Counted from the first letter of the stretch, positions 33,598 through 43,815 are shown. The stretch: 64,000 nt of DNA from Streptomyces ureilyticus (GCF_011045025.1 NZ_JAAKZX010000014.1:1-64000), one strand, 5' to 3'. Numbers and translations are program-made. Notes: a model not told the origin generated them from the letters alone.

Positions 33598-34412
33598 GCA
33601 CGACGTACGAAGAGAGCCGCGTGGCGACGTACGAGACGAGCCGTGCCGGGGCGTGGGCGTACGTCCTCACCGACTGCTGGACCATGACCCGGCGCGAACT
33701 CGCCCACTGGGCGCGGCAACCGGTGCAGATGATCGTCGGGCTCGTGTTCCCTGTGATGATGCTGGTGATGTTCGGCTATCTGATCGGCGGCGGACGGGGG
33801 ATCGAGGGCAACTACATCGACTTCCTGGTGCCCGGGATGCTGGCGCTGACCATGGCCTTCGGGCTGGAGGCCACGATGATCGCCGTCACCCAGGACCTCA
33901 ACAAGGGGGTGATCGACCGCTTCCGGTCGATGCCGATGACCAACGGGGCGGTCCTGGTGGGCCGTTCGGCCGCCGACATGCTCCAGTCGGCGTTGGGTCT
34001 GGCCGTGATGATCGGCGTCGCGTACGCGCTCGGCTGGCGGGTGCACGGCACGTTCGGGTCCTTCCTGGGGGCCGTGGGGCTGCTCCTGCTCTTCCGGTTC
34101 GCGATGCTGTGGATCGGCATCCATCTGGCGATGGTGGCCGGGAAGCCGGAGATGGTGCAGGCCGTGCAGATCCTGGTCTGGCCGGTCAGCTTCCTGTCCA
34201 ACGCGTTCGCGGACCCGGATGAGATGCCGGATTGGCTGGGCCCGGTGGTCGAGTGGAACCCGATGTCGCACACGGCCACAGCGGTACGCGACCTGCTAGG
34301 CAGCCCCGGCGGCGAGCCCGGCCACATCTGGCCGGCGATCGTCTGGCCGCTCGCCCTGCTGGCGGTGTTCTTCCCGCTGGCGGTACGGAGGTTCGGGCGG
34401 CTCAGCCGGTAG
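33594..34412 (+). CDS. ABC-2 type exporter permease, DrrB type
   Basis: A 272-residue membrane protein with six hydrophobic segments (first [20 protein letters not shown]; last [15 protein letters not shown]) of the ABC-2/DrrB family. The start at GTG 33594 overlaps the ATPase stop; upstream codons in the same frame are a shadow of the ATPase gene. Forms a DrrAB-like exporter. A strong hairpin follows its stop. Confidence 0.93.
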   Translation: MSTTYEESRVATYETSRAGAWAYVLTDCWTMTRRELAHWARQPVQMIVGLVFPVMMLVMFGYLIGGGRGIEGNYIDFLVPGMLALTMAFGLEATMIAVTQDLNKGVIDRFRSMPMTNGAVLVGRSAADMLQSALGLAVMIGVAYALGWRVHGTFGSFLGAVGLLLLFRFAMLWIGIHLAMVAGKPEMVQAVQILVWPVSFLSNAFADPDEMPDWLGPVVEWNPMSHTATAVRDLLGSPGGEPGHIWPAIVWPLALLAVFFPLAVRRFGRLSR

Positions 34413-34413
34413 G

Positions 34414-34471
34414 CAGGACAGACGGGGGCCCCGCCGTGTGACGCGCCGTGCGACGGGGCCAGTCTGTCCTG
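34414..34471. terminator. bidirectional terminator between exporter and gad genes
   Basis: Long stem: CAGGACAGAC pairs perfectly with GTCTGTCCTG and the stem continues into GC-rich inner arms (GGCCCCG with CGGGGCC). It lies between convergent stops at 34412 and 34516. Confidence 0.8.
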
Positions 34472-34515
34472 AGGTGTGGGTGGTCGATCCCCGCCCTGCG
34501 GCCCGGTCCGGCGCC

Positions 34516-35922
34516 TCAGTGGTGGAATCCCGTCGCCGCATCCGTGTCGTGCGTCAAGGGATGCGGTTGGCGGCGCAGCTCGGGCAGCAGGCGCCCCAGG
34601 TCCTCGACGAACAGTTCGGCGAGGTCGGAAGAGAAGCCGTTGCGGCACACCACGCGCAGCACGGAGAGGTCCTCGCGGTTCGCCGGGAAGGCGTACGCGG
34701 GGACGAGCCAGCCGCGCTCGCGCATCCTCCGGGACACGTCGAAGACGTCGTACGCCGTAACGTCGGTTGCTGTCGTGAAGGCGAAGACCGGCAACTGATC
34801 GCCACGAGTGAGGAGCCGGAAGTCTCCGAGCCTCTCGACGCGGTCGGCGAGCCCCATGGCCACGTCCCGCGTCGCCTGCTGGACCGCCCGGAAGCCCTCG
34901 CGGCCCAGCCGCAGGAACGTGTAGTACTGCGCGACGACCTGGGCGCCCGGCCGGGAGAAGTTGAGTGCGAAGGTGGGCATGTCGCCGCCGAGGTAGTTCA
35001 CCCTGAAGACCAGTTCTTCGGGCAGCTCGGCGGCGGACCGCCACAGGGCCCAGCCGACACCCGGGTACACGAGCCCGTACTTGTGCCCCGAGGTGTTGAT
35101 GGAGGCCACGCGCGGCAGCCGGAAGTCCCAGAGCAGGTCCTCGTCGAGGAAGGGAGCGACCATCGCTCCGGACGCCCCGTCGACATGGACGGGAATGTCG
35201 AGTTCTGTTCGCTCTTGCAACTCGTCCAGGGCGGCACAGAGTTCGGCGATCGGCTCGTACGACCCGTCGAAGGTGGACCCCAGGATGCCGACGACACCGA
35301 TGGTGTTCTCGTCGCACAGCTCCGCAGCCGCCTGCGGGTCGAGGTGGAACCGGTCGCCCTCCATGGGCACTTGGCGCGCCTCGACCTCCCAGAAGGTGCA
35401 GAACTTCTCCCAGCAGACCTGGACGTTGACGCCCATGACAAGGTTCGGGCGAGCTCCGGGATACCGGTTGGCATTCCGCTTGGCCCACCGGCGCTTGAGC
35501 GCCATGCCCGCGAGCATGCATGCCTCGCTCGACCCGGTCGTCGAGCAGCCCACGGCGGCGGACGGATCCGGCGCGTTCCACAGGTCGGCGAGCATCGCCA
35601 CGCACCGCCGCTCCAGCTCGGCCGTTCGCGGATACTCGTCCTTGTCGATCATGTTCTTGTCCCGGCACTCCGCCATCAGGACGTCGGCCTGCGGTTCCAT
35701 CCAGGTGGTGACGAAGGTGGCGAGGTTGAGGCGAGAGTTCCCGTCCAGCATCAGCTCGTCGTGGACGAGCTGATAGGCCGTGGCCGGCGGCAGGGGCCCG
35801 TCCGGCAGTCGATGCTGGGGCGGGGCCTCGGTCATGCCGCCGACCGGATTGGCCTCGCCGTAGAAGGGGTTGACGGACCGGGGGCGCTCGTCGGGCTTCT
35901 CGGGGCCGGTGTGGAGCGGCAT
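34516..35922 (-). CDS. gadB: glutamate decarboxylase
   Basis: A 468-residue PLP-dependent group II decarboxylase converting glutamate to GABA and CO2. Landmarks: VNPFYGEANPVGGM at the N-terminus, TTGSSEACMLAGMALKRRW near 150, PVHVDGASGAMVAPF near 240 and the PLP lysine in NTSGHKYGLVYPG near 275. Length and motifs match bacterial GadA/B. No GABA antiporter gene (gadC) is adjacent, so acid resistance versus a GABA-shunt role cannot be decided. Confidence 0.95.
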   Translation of the reverse strand: MPLHTGPEKPDERPRSVNPFYGEANPVGGMTEAPPQHRLPDGPLPPATAYQLVHDELMLDGNSRLNLATFVTTWMEPQADVLMAECRDKNMIDKDEYPRTAELERRCVAMLADLWNAPDPSAAVGCSTTGSSEACMLAGMALKRRWAKRNANRYPGARPNLVMGVNVQVCWEKFCTFWEVEARQVPMEGDRFHLDPQAAAELCDENTIGVVGILGSTFDGSYEPIAELCAALDELQERTELDIPVHVDGASGAMVAPFLDEDLLWDFRLPRVASINTSGHKYGLVYPGVGWALWRSAAELPEELVFRVNYLGGDMPTFALNFSRPGAQVVAQYYTFLRLGREGFRAVQQATRDVAMGLADRVERLGDFRLLTRGDQLPVFAFTTATDVTAYDVFDVSRRMRERGWLVPAYAFPANREDLSVLRVVCRNGFSSDLAELFVEDLGRLLPELRRQPHPLTHDTDAATGFHH

Positions 35923-36160
35923 CGTGCCTCCGGTCGGTCAGGTCGGGCTTCCATGATGGGCCACGGAGGATCATAACCGGGTAAAGGTGGCATAGCGGCT
36001 GGACGTGGTGAGCTACTCACAGGGTGGCCGCCATCAGTGCACAGGGTGTACGCAAGGGGGCCATGGAACCTGGAGACGTCATTCGGCGTTGATAGCTTTG
36101 GTCGTCCGAAGCAGAAAAGACATCGTCTGCGCCTCACTTCACCCTCAGGAGCCCGGAACC

Positions 36161-37135
36161 GTGACGCTTGCCCTTGGACCAAGCTGGTTGGATCCGGACT
36201 ATCTCCTCGACGCGTTCGGCATCTGGGGACTGCTCGTCATCGTCTTCGCCGAGTCCGGCCTGCTCATCGGCTTCTTCCTGCCGGGTGACTCGCTGCTGTT
36301 CACGGCGGGGCTGCTGATCGCCGAGGGCACGCTGGACTTCCCGCTGTGGGCGGCCGTCGTGCTGATCTGTATCGCCGCGATCCTCGGTGACCAGGCGGGC
36401 TACATGTTCGGCAAGAAGGTGGGGCCCGCGCTGTTCAAGCGCCCGGACTCACGCCTTTTCAAACAGGAGAACGTGGTCAAGGCCCACGACTTCTTCGAGA
36501 AGTACGGGCCCAAGTCCCTTGTACTGGCCCGCTTCGTGCCCATCGTGCGGACGTTCACGCCGATCATCGCGGGCGTCAGCGGCATGCGGTACCGCTCGTT
36601 CCTCACATTCAACATCCTCGGCGGCATCCTCTGGGGCGCGGGCGTCACGCTGCTCGGCCATTGGCTGGGCCAGATCGACTTCGTGAAGAAGAACATCGAG
36701 GCGATCCTCATCCTGATCGTCTTCCTCTCCGTACTCCCGATCATCATCGAGCTCCTGAAGGCCCGCGGTAAGTCGAAGAAGAGCCCGCAACAGGCTCCGG
36801 AGGCACCGCCCGCGATGGACGACGCGACGACTCAGCTGCGCGCCGTGCCACCGGTCCACCAGGACCAGACGCACGGCCACCAGGGCCGTGGCCAGGGCGC
36901 ATACGGCACCCAGGGTCAGGACCAGGGATACGGCCACCAAGGCGGCCAGGGTTACCCGCAGCAGCAGCCACAACAGCAGCCCCCGTACGGCTCGGACCAG
37001 GGCTACGGGCAGCAGCAGGGCCAGCCGCCCTACGCCGCCCAGTACCCGCAGGGGCAGCCGTACCCCCAGGGCCAGCAATATCCCCAGGGCCAGGGCTACC
37101 CGTACGGCCAGGGCCAGGACTACCCGCAGAACTGA
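36161..37135 (+). CDS. DedA family membrane protein with Gln/Gly/Tyr/Pro-rich tail
   Basis: A 324-residue protein. Residues 1-210 form a DedA/VTT-domain membrane protein (FGIWGLLVIVFAESGLLIGFFLPGDS; FGKKVGP; ARFVPIVRTFTPIIAG; NILGGILWGAGVTLLGHW), a family of lipid flippase-like proteins. Residues about 215-324 are a low-complexity cytoplasmic tail made of repeats such as YPQGQ and GYGQQQGQPPY. GTG at 36161 with AGGAGCC upstream fits the family start; the longer frame from 36005 is rejected. Alone, divergent from gad. Confidence 0.9.
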   Translation: MTLALGPSWLDPDYLLDAFGIWGLLVIVFAESGLLIGFFLPGDSLLFTAGLLIAEGTLDFPLWAAVVLICIAAILGDQAGYMFGKKVGPALFKRPDSRLFKQENVVKAHDFFEKYGPKSLVLARFVPIVRTFTPIIAGVSGMRYRSFLTFNILGGILWGAGVTLLGHWLGQIDFVKKNIEAILILIVFLSVLPIIIELLKARGKSKKSPQQAPEAPPAMDDATTQLRAVPPVHQDQTHGHQGRGQGAYGTQGQDQGYGHQGGQGYPQQQPQQQPPYGSDQGYGQQQGQPPYAAQYPQGQPYPQGQQYPQGQGYPYGQGQDYPQN

Positions 37136-37137
37136 GC

Positions 37138-37175
37138 GGGCCGAGAGTGGGGGAGCGACCAGCCACAACGCACCC
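37138..37175. repeat. partial copy of interspersed palindromic element
   Basis: The complement of this stretch (GGTGCGTTGTGGCTGGTCGC, then a run of CTCCCCCACTCTC) matches 50708-50744 almost base for base. It lies between the convergent dedA-like and threonine/serine exporter genes. Confidence 0.65.
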
Positions 37176-37217
37176 GCACTCGCCGGCGAACCGGTAGCCC
37201 CGAGCTACGAGGCGCCC

Positions 37218-38870
37218 TTAGAAGCCTCGCGTTCGCTTCGCCGCGCGCCGCCCCTCGGTCGAAACCCCCGGCAGCCGCATGAACAGCCGCGAAATCTCCG
37301 ACCCGAGGTTCACGCCAATCGCGATGGCCATCGCAAGGGCGGCGGCCTTGGACAGCGAGACAAGCCCGGCGTCCAGGTTGTTCTGGGCGATGGACAGCAG
37401 CCCGAAGTACGTCGCAGAACCCGGCAGCAACGGCCCGATCGCCGCCGTCGTGTACGGCAGGGCGGACGCGAACCGGTAACGCGACAGAAGCTGTCCGAAC
37501 AGCCCCACCACACCCGCCGCCACAGCCGTGGAGGCGACCGGCGAGAGCTCGCCCGCATAGTGCATCGCGCCGTACACCGACCAGGCCACGCCCCCGTTGA
37601 GGGTCACCATCAGCACGGTGGATCGTTCCTGCTGGAGCAGTACGGCGAAGGCCAGCGCCAGCAGCATCGAGGCGACGATCCCCCACACGGGCTGCTGGGA
37701 GCTGCTCACGGTGGCGTCCGGATCCAGCTCCGCGCCCAGCTCCACCCCGAAGTACAGCGCCAGCAGAACCCCGGTGACGATGCCCACGTAGAAGTACATG
37801 ACTTCCAGCAGGCGTGCGGCGGCGGTGATGTAGAAGCCGGTCAGTCCGTCCTGGACGCCCGCGACCAGCGCCCGCCCGGGCAGCAGCGCGAAGAGCCCAC
37901 CGGTGACCACCGCGGACGACTTCACGTCGACGCTCGCCAGGGTGAGCGCGATGCCGATCGCGGCCGGAGGCATCGCGGCCACCGTGAACTGGTAGAACTC
38001 GGGCAGCCCGCGCCCCGCGCACAGCCACGCCAGCCGGTCGCCGAGCATCGCGCCGAGCGCGGCGGCGACGAACACGAGGGCGTCACCGCCGACGAGCACG
38101 GAGGCCGCGCCCGCGAGCAGCCCGGCGGCACCGGTCAGTACCCAGCCGGGATAGGGGTGCCGGTTGCGTCGTATCTCCGCGAGCCGCCGGTAGGCCTCCT
38201 CCAGGGAGACCTCGATCTCGTCGTCGCTGATGTCGTCGACGAGCCGGTACACGGCCGCGAGCCGCGTGTAGTCGGTGGCCCGGCGGCGCACCGTACGCGA
38301 GGCCGTGATCGGATCGTCCACCAGGGACGGCTGGTACGACATGGACAGCAGCGTGAAGGTGACGTTCGGCTCGCAGCGGTCCAGGCCGTACGAACGGCAG
38401 ACGGCGAGCATCGCCGCCTCCACGTCCTCGGCGCCCTCGCCGCCGGCGAGCAGCAACTCGCCGATACGCAGCGTCAGGTCGAGCACGCGCGGGACGGCGG
38501 GGCCGCCGTCGTCCTCCGTGCGCTGGACGGGCTCGGCGACGGGCCTGTCGGCCACCGGCATACGCAGCATCGTGCGCATCCGGTCCTGCCAGGGCACCTC
38601 CTTGGTCAGCTTGACCACGGGGATACCGGTCGGCGGGGTGAAGGCGGGCGCCCGGTACGTACGCGGTGCGTTGAACGCCGAGCCCCCCGGCTCGGCGGAC
38701 GGCGGCTCGGGTGGCGCGAGCCCCTCCGGGATCGCGAACTCCGACGTCGTATGCGACTCGTCCTCGAAGGCCGCCGCCACCCCGCTCGGCGGCGCGAACG
38801 CACTCCTCGCCTCGTCCGACTGCGGCTTACGGTCCTCCCAGTCCAGCTCGGCCACCAGCTCCCGCCCCAC
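37218..38870 (-). CDS. threonine/serine exporter family protein (ThrE type)
   Basis: A 550-residue protein with the ThrE layout: a variable N-terminal region (1-130), the DUF1212 domain (about 130-370, LTLRIGELLLAGGEGAEDVEAAM at its start) and the ThrE_2 membrane domain (about 380-530), together roughly ten hydrophobic segments. Corynebacterial ThrE exports threonine and serine. GTG start at 38870. A single-gene unit convergent with the dedA-like gene. Export substrate is inferred from the family. Confidence 0.9.
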   Translation of the reverse strand: MGRELVAELDWEDRKPQSDEARSAFAPPSGVAAAFEDESHTTSEFAIPEGLAPPEPPSAEPGGSAFNAPRTYRAPAFTPPTGIPVVKLTKEVPWQDRMRTMLRMPVADRPVAEPVQRTEDDGGPAVPRVLDLTLRIGELLLAGGEGAEDVEAAMLAVCRSYGLDRCEPNVTFTLLSMSYQPSLVDDPITASRTVRRRATDYTRLAAVYRLVDDISDDEIEVSLEEAYRRLAEIRRNRHPYPGWVLTGAAGLLAGAASVLVGGDALVFVAAALGAMLGDRLAWLCAGRGLPEFYQFTVAAMPPAAIGIALTLASVDVKSSAVVTGGLFALLPGRALVAGVQDGLTGFYITAAARLLEVMYFYVGIVTGVLLALYFGVELGAELDPDATVSSSQQPVWGIVASMLLALAFAVLLQQERSTVLMVTLNGGVAWSVYGAMHYAGELSPVASTAVAAGVVGLFGQLLSRYRFASALPYTTAAIGPLLPGSATYFGLLSIAQNNLDAGLVSLSKAAALAMAIAIGVNLGSEISRLFMRLPGVSTEGRRAAKRTRGF

Positions 38871-38977
38871 TTCTCAATACGTCCGTTTCTGATACGTCCG
38901 TTCTCGTACGGGGTCCCCCATACGCCGTATCTCTGATGTACGCCTCAGCGCAAGAACACACGAAAGAACACACGAAC

Positions 38978-39008
38978 GGGCCGCGTCACCCTTTGGGTCA
39001 CGCGGCCC
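38978..39008 (-). terminator. ppa terminator
   Basis: GGGCCGCGTCACCC pairs with GGGTCACGCGGCCC (one mismatch) across a 3-base TTT loop, 20 bases after the ppa stop. Confidence 0.8.
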
Positions 39009-39027
39009 GCCGGTACATCACTTGGCC

Positions 39028-39519
39028 TCAGTGGCCGCCGGTCTCCTTGAATCGCTTGTAGGAGCGCTCGATCTCGGCCTCGGCGTCCGTGCGGCCCACC
39101 CAGTTGGCGCCCTCGACGGACTTGCCGGGCTCCAGGTCCTTGTAGACCTCGAAGAAGTGCTGGATCTCCAGACGGTCGAACTCCGACACGTGGTGGATGT
39201 CACGGAGGTGCTCCACGCGCGGGTCGTGCGCGGGGACGCACAGCAGCTTGTCGTCGCCGCCGGCCTCGTCCGTCATACGGAACATGCCGATCGTGCGGCA
39301 CTGGATGAGGCAGCCGGGGAAAGTCGGCTCGTCCAGGATGACGAGGGCGTCCAGCGGGTCGCCGTCCTCGCCGAGGGTGTTCTCGACGAAGCCGTAGTCG
39401 GCCGGGTAGCTGGTCGAGGTGAAGAGTCGACGGTCCAGGCGGATCCGACCGGTCTCGTGGTCCACCTCGTACTTGTTCCGCGAACCCTTCGGAATCTCGA
39501 TCGTGACGTCGAACTCCAC
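39028..39519 (-). CDS. ppa: inorganic pyrophosphatase
   Basis: A 163-residue family I soluble pyrophosphatase hydrolysing PPi to phosphate, driving biosynthetic reactions. Signature [13 protein letters not shown] near 55 supplies the metal-binding aspartates; [15 protein letters not shown] and YPADYGFVE are also intact. GTG at 39519 ([12 protein letters not shown]) is preferred since GGAGGAG lies just upstream; the ATG at 39543 would place this site inside the gene. Divergent from the carboxypeptidase gene. Confidence 0.96.
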   Translation of the reverse strand: MEFDVTIEIPKGSRNKYEVDHETGRIRLDRRLFTSTSYPADYGFVENTLGEDGDPLDALVILDEPTFPGCLIQCRTIGMFRMTDEAGGDDKLLCVPAHDPRVEHLRDIHHVSEFDRLEIQHFFEVYKDLEPGKSVEGANWVGRTDAEAEIERSYKRFKETGGH

Positions 39520-39598
39520 CGGTGGCTCCTCCATGATCAACACATACGTCTGGTGGTTAAGTGTCCCTCACGCAGATGTGTGATCGCGAAAGGGGCTG

Positions 39599-41233
39599 AT
39601 GGTCGTGCCGGAGCTGAAGGCTTGGCGGGCCGCGCGACCACATGTGGAGCGGATCGCGCGAGCCGTGCGGCCGTGGCTGGTACGGGCTTTGGAGACCGTC
39701 AGGCGGTCGCTCGTACAAGCCGTGGAAGCCGTCAGGCCTTGGCTCGTACGGGCCTCGGGGGCGGTGCGGCCGTGGTTCGCGCGGCTGACGACCGTGCAGT
39801 TCACGGCGGGCGCCGCCCTCCTCGGCCTCGCACTGACGGCAACCGTGGTGACAGCGGCCGGCCCTTGGGACTCCAGCGGTCAGCGTACGGCCGAGCGGGA
39901 CCTGGCGGCGTCGCGGGAGGGGGCAGGTGGCGCAGATCACGGCACCGGATCCGGCCCTGGATCCGGTACGTCTCCGAAGGCGCCGCGTCCCGCCCCCAGC
40001 GCCCCGTCCGTACTCGCCGGCCTCGGGCGTACGACCGGCACCGTTTCCTCGCCCACCGAGAAGGCCCTCGCCGATGTCCTGGACCCGCTGCTCGACGATC
40101 CCTCGCTGGGCTCGGAACGTACGGCCGCGGTCGTCGACGTGGCCACCGGCAAGAGGCTGTACGGCAAGGCCGCGGACGAGGCGCTGACGCCGGCCTCCAC
40201 CACGAAGATCGCCACGGCCGTCGCGGCACTCTCCGCGGCGGGCGCCGACCACCGCATCGCGACCCGTACGGCCCTCGAACCCGGCACCAAGGAACTCGTC
40301 CTCGTCGGCGGCGGCGACCCCACGCTGACCGCCCGCGAGGAAGCGAACGGCAACGCCAGCCTGCGTACGCTCGCCGACAAGACCGCCCGCGCCCTCAAGT
40401 CCCGCAAGCTGGACGCGGTGACGCTCTCGTACGACACCACTCTGTACGACGGCCCTGCGCTGCACCCCATCGGTCCCAACAACGCCAACATCGCGCCGGT
40501 CACCGCCCTGATGGCCGACGAGGGCCGCCTCGACGACTCGTCCTCCGGCACCGCGGACCGCAGCACGGACCCGGCGGCGGACGCGGCCCGGCAGTTCGCG
40601 GCCCTTCTGAAGGACCGCGGCATCAAGAGCAAGTCACCCGGCCCCTCCAAGGCGACGGGCCGCGCGGAGTCTCTCGCGAAGGTCGAATCCCCGCCCCTGT
40701 CCGCCCTGGTCGAGCGGATGCTGACCAACAGCGACAACGACATCGCCGAGGCCCTGGCCCGCCAGACCGCACTCGCCTCCGGCGAACAGGCCAGCTTCGA
40801 AGGCGCTTCCGCAGCGATCCGTACGCAGCTGAAGAAGCTCGAACTGCCCCTGGAAGGCGTCGAGTTCGCCGACGGCAGCGGCCTGGACCGAGCCGACCGC
40901 CTGACCGCGAACCTGCTCACCGCCCTCCTCGCCAAGGCAGGCGCCCCCGAACACCCCGAACTCCGCCCCGCCCTCACCGGCCTCCCGGTAGCAGGCTTCA
41001 CCGGCACCCTCCGCAACCGCTACACGGACCAGCCCGGCACAGGAGTCGTACGAGCAAAGACGGGCACGCTGACGGGCGTACACGCCCTGGCAGGCACAGT
41101 GGTGGACACAGAGGGCCGCCTACTGGCCTTCGCTTTCCTGACGTCTTCGAACCGTCCGATGGATCCGGCCGCAACCCAGAAGGCACTGGACGGAGCGGCA
41201 TCGGCGCTGGCGAACTGCGGCTGCGGCGCGTGA
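39599..41233 (+). CDS. dacB: D-alanyl-D-alanine carboxypeptidase/endopeptidase, PBP4 type
   Basis: A 544-residue S13-family penicillin-binding protein that trims or cleaves peptidoglycan peptides outside the membrane. SxxK is in PASTTKIATAVAALS near 200, SxN in TNSDNDIAEALARQ near 378, and KTG in VRAKTGTLTGVHALAG near 485. A single membrane anchor (FTAGAALLGLALTATVVTAA) lies near 65-85. Before it, the cytoplasmic N-terminus has four repeats of a (V)RPWLVRA-like unit. Downstream genes are separated by 126 bases. Catalytic motifs complete. Confidence 0.93.
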   Translation: MVVPELKAWRAARPHVERIARAVRPWLVRALETVRRSLVQAVEAVRPWLVRASGAVRPWFARLTTVQFTAGAALLGLALTATVVTAAGPWDSSGQRTAERDLAASREGAGGADHGTGSGPGSGTSPKAPRPAPSAPSVLAGLGRTTGTVSSPTEKALADVLDPLLDDPSLGSERTAAVVDVATGKRLYGKAADEALTPASTTKIATAVAALSAAGADHRIATRTALEPGTKELVLVGGGDPTLTAREEANGNASLRTLADKTARALKSRKLDAVTLSYDTTLYDGPALHPIGPNNANIAPVTALMADEGRLDDSSSGTADRSTDPAADAARQFAALLKDRGIKSKSPGPSKATGRAESLAKVESPPLSALVERMLTNSDNDIAEALARQTALASGEQASFEGASAAIRTQLKKLELPLEGVEFADGSGLDRADRLTANLLTALLAKAGAPEHPELRPALTGLPVAGFTGTLRNRYTDQPGTGVVRAKTGTLTGVHALAGTVVDTEGRLLAFAFLTSSNRPMDPAATQKALDGAASALANCGCGA

Positions 41234-41359
41234 GGGGCCGGCCGCGGCGCTGAGGTGGCCGCGCCAGCCACACGCAACCCGCGGCCGAGCTGCAAACAGG
41301 AACCCCCGCGAACGGGCACACCCTGCACCCAGCGGCAGCGCTCACGTACGGTTGAGGGC

Positions 41360-42487
41360 ATGACGAGCATCGGTGGTGCCGAGATGGTCGACTGGAATCT
41401 CGCGGTGGCGACCGCGACCCGGCTCGTAAGGCCGGGCCCAGAGGTGAGTCGCGACGAGGCCAGGGCCGTCGTCGCGGAGCTGCGCCGGCATGCGAAAGCC
41501 TCGGAGCAGCACGTCCGCGAGTACACGCAGATGGGCAGCGAGGACCTGCGTGACACCCCCATCCTCGTCGTCGACCGCCCGGGCTGGGTCCGGGCGAACG
41601 TCGCCGGGTTCCGGGAGATCCTCAAACCGCTGCTCGACAAGATGCAGGAACGTCGCGGCAACTCGCCGGGCGGAGCCGTCCTCGGCGCCGTCGGCGGCAA
41701 GGTCACCGGCGTAGAGCTGGGCATGCTCCTGTCGTTCCTGGCTTCCCGGGTGCTGGGCCAGTACGAGACCTTCGCCCCGGCGACCCGCGAACTCCCGGCG
41801 GGCGAGAACGGCGGCGGCAGGCTGCTCCTGGTCGCCCCGAACATCGTGCACGTGGAGCGCGAACTCGACGTACAGCCCCACGACTTCAGGCTCTGGGTCT
41901 GTCTGCACGAGGAGACGCACCGGACGCAGTTCACGGCCGTGCCCTGGCTGCGCGACCACCTCGAGGGCGAAATCCAGTCTTTCCTGGAGGAGACCGAGGT
42001 CGACCCCATGACGGTCCTCGAACGCATCCGGGAGGCCGCGCAGACGCTCGCCGGCAGCCGTCCCGAGGGCGAGGAGGGCGACGACGGCGGACGGTCCATC
42101 GTCGAGATCGTCCAGACGCCCGCGCAGCGCGAGATCCTCGGCCGGCTGACCGCCGTGATGTCCCTCCTGGAGGGCCACGCGGACTTCGTGATGGACGGCG
42201 TGGGGCCCGCCGTGGTCCCGTCCGTCGCCGAGATCCGCGAGAAGTTCCAGCAGCGCCGCCAGCGCGGGGCCTCCCGCCTCGACCTGGCGCTGCGCAAGCT
42301 GCTCGGCCTGGACGCCAAGCTGCGCCAGTACCGGGACGGGGAGCGTTTCGTACGGGCGGTCGTGGACCAGGTCGGCATGGAGGGGTTCAACCGCGTGTGG
42401 ACCTCGCCGAACACGCTCCCCACCAAGTCGGAGATCTCCAAACCGGCGGACTGGGTTGCGCGGGTGCACCGCAAGGCAGAGTCGTGA
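41360..42487 (+). CDS. zinc metalloprotease-like protein, F420-biosynthesis-associated family
   Basis: A 375-residue protein of the actinobacterial family labelled coenzyme F420 biosynthesis-associated or zinc-dependent metalloprotease. The HEETH (HExxH) motif lies in LWVCLHEETHRTQF near 190, with further conserved residues in SLLEGHADFVMDGVG near 270 that could supply the third ligand. ATG at 41360 is the family start; the earlier frame has no support. Sits between dacB and tilS in a conserved order. Protease activity is not shown for the family. Confidence 0.85.
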   Translation: MTSIGGAEMVDWNLAVATATRLVRPGPEVSRDEARAVVAELRRHAKASEQHVREYTQMGSEDLRDTPILVVDRPGWVRANVAGFREILKPLLDKMQERRGNSPGGAVLGAVGGKVTGVELGMLLSFLASRVLGQYETFAPATRELPAGENGGGRLLLVAPNIVHVERELDVQPHDFRLWVCLHEETHRTQFTAVPWLRDHLEGEIQSFLEETEVDPMTVLERIREAAQTLAGSRPEGEEGDDGGRSIVEIVQTPAQREILGRLTAVMSLLEGHADFVMDGVGPAVVPSVAEIREKFQQRRQRGASRLDLALRKLLGLDAKLRQYRDGERFVRAVVDQVGMEGFNRVWTSPNTLPTKSEISKPADWVARVHRKAES

Positions 42488-42659
42488 ACTGAATCAGGCC
42501 GAGGACAGGTGAGCGCCCCCGCTATCACCCGTCCGAGGGACCGTGGGGCATGAGTAGGCGTGCAATGCTCGGGGAACGGCCCGTTTCTGTCACCATCTAG
42601 GCACTCTGCGTGACCGAACCTCGGGCTCACCCCCGACAATTTCATGAAGGGAACCGGAC

Positions 42660-43736
42660 ATGGGTCCCCATCCAGCGGTCGCGGCGATACGCCTGGCGGT
42701 CCGCCGCGTCCTCCACGAGATCCTTGACGACGTCCTCACCGACCACACGCCCGCCCGCCCTGACCCTGCGCGCAGCGCCATCGCGCCCGCCGACACCGCG
42801 TACGAGCAGTCGCCCCCGCCGCTCGTGCTCGTGGCATGCTCCGGCGGCGCCGACTCCATGGCGCTCGCCTCCGCCCTCGCCTTCGAAGCACCCAAACTCG
42901 GCATCCGCGCCGGTGGCATCACCGTTGACCACGGTCTGCAGCCCGGCTCCGGCCTGCGCGCCGCGGAAGTCGTCGTACGACTCACCGAACTCGGCCTCGA
43001 CCCCGCCGAGTCCATCGGTGTCTCCGTAGGCCGGGAGGGAGGGCCTGAGGCCGCCGCCCGGGACGCGCGGTACGCCGCCCTGGACGCCGCCGCCGAGCGC
43101 CACGGCGCCGCCGCGGTCCTGCTCGGCCACACCCGTGACGACCAGGCCGAAACCGTCCTCCTCGGCCTCGCCCGCGGCTCCGGCATCCGCTCCCTGTCCG
43201 GCATGGCCGCGGTCTCCGGAGGCCCGGGAGCCGCCCGCCGCTACCGCCGCCCCTTCCTGCACCTCGACCGGCAGACCGCCCGCAGGGCCTGCATGGTCCA
43301 GTCGCTCCCCGTCTGGGACGACCCGCACAACTCCGACCCGGCCTATACGAGGTCGCGCCTGCGCCAGGAGGGTCTGCCCGCCCTGGAGAAGGCCCTCGGC
43401 AAGGGCGTCGTCGAAGCCCTCGCCCGTACGGCACAGTTGGCCCGCGACGACGCCGACGCCCTCGACGCGTGGGCCCGCCAGGCCGAAGCCTCCGTACGGG
43501 ACGCCGCCGGCCTCCTGGAGTGCGCCAAGCTGTACGCCCTGCCGCCCGCCGTGCGCCGCCGGATCCTGCGCCGAGCCGCCATCGAGGCCGGGGCGCCCGC
43601 CGGTTCGCTGTTCGCCCGGCACATCGAGGAGATCGACCGGCTGATCACCGGCTGGCGCGGCCAGGGAGCCATCAATCTGCCGGGCAAAGTCGTCGCCCGG
43701 CGGCAGGGTGGCAGACTGGTGATTCGGCAAGGCTGA
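42660..43736 (+). CDS. tilS: tRNA(Ile)-lysidine synthetase
   Basis: A 358-residue TilS that converts C34 of the AUA-reading tRNA-Ile to lysidine using lysine and ATP. PP-loop [10 protein letters not shown] near residue 60, [14 protein letters not shown] near 100 and [22 protein letters not shown] near 155 are all intact. Length fits actinobacterial TilS. GAAGGGAACC precedes the ATG. Followed by hpt and ftsH in the order conserved in many bacteria. Confidence 0.95.
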   Translation: MGPHPAVAAIRLAVRRVLHEILDDVLTDHTPARPDPARSAIAPADTAYEQSPPPLVLVACSGGADSMALASALAFEAPKLGIRAGGITVDHGLQPGSGLRAAEVVVRLTELGLDPAESIGVSVGREGGPEAAARDARYAALDAAAERHGAAAVLLGHTRDDQAETVLLGLARGSGIRSLSGMAAVSGGPGAARRYRRPFLHLDRQTARRACMVQSLPVWDDPHNSDPAYTRSRLRQEGLPALEKALGKGVVEALARTAQLARDDADALDAWARQAEASVRDAAGLLECAKLYALPPAVRRRILRRAAIEAGAPAGSLFARHIEEIDRLITGWRGQGAINLPGKVVARRQGGRLVIRQG

Positions 43737-43815
43737 ATCCGGGCCTTCCGCCGGCCCCTTGCGCGGGTCGTGGGCGGCCCGAGCGGCCGCCATACATGCG
43801 GGACGACCGAAAGTG

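Noticed and set aside
36888..38936. 682-residue frame across the DedA tail and opposite the ThrE-type gene
   Set aside because: Arg-rich shadow that spans the ends of two convergent real genes.
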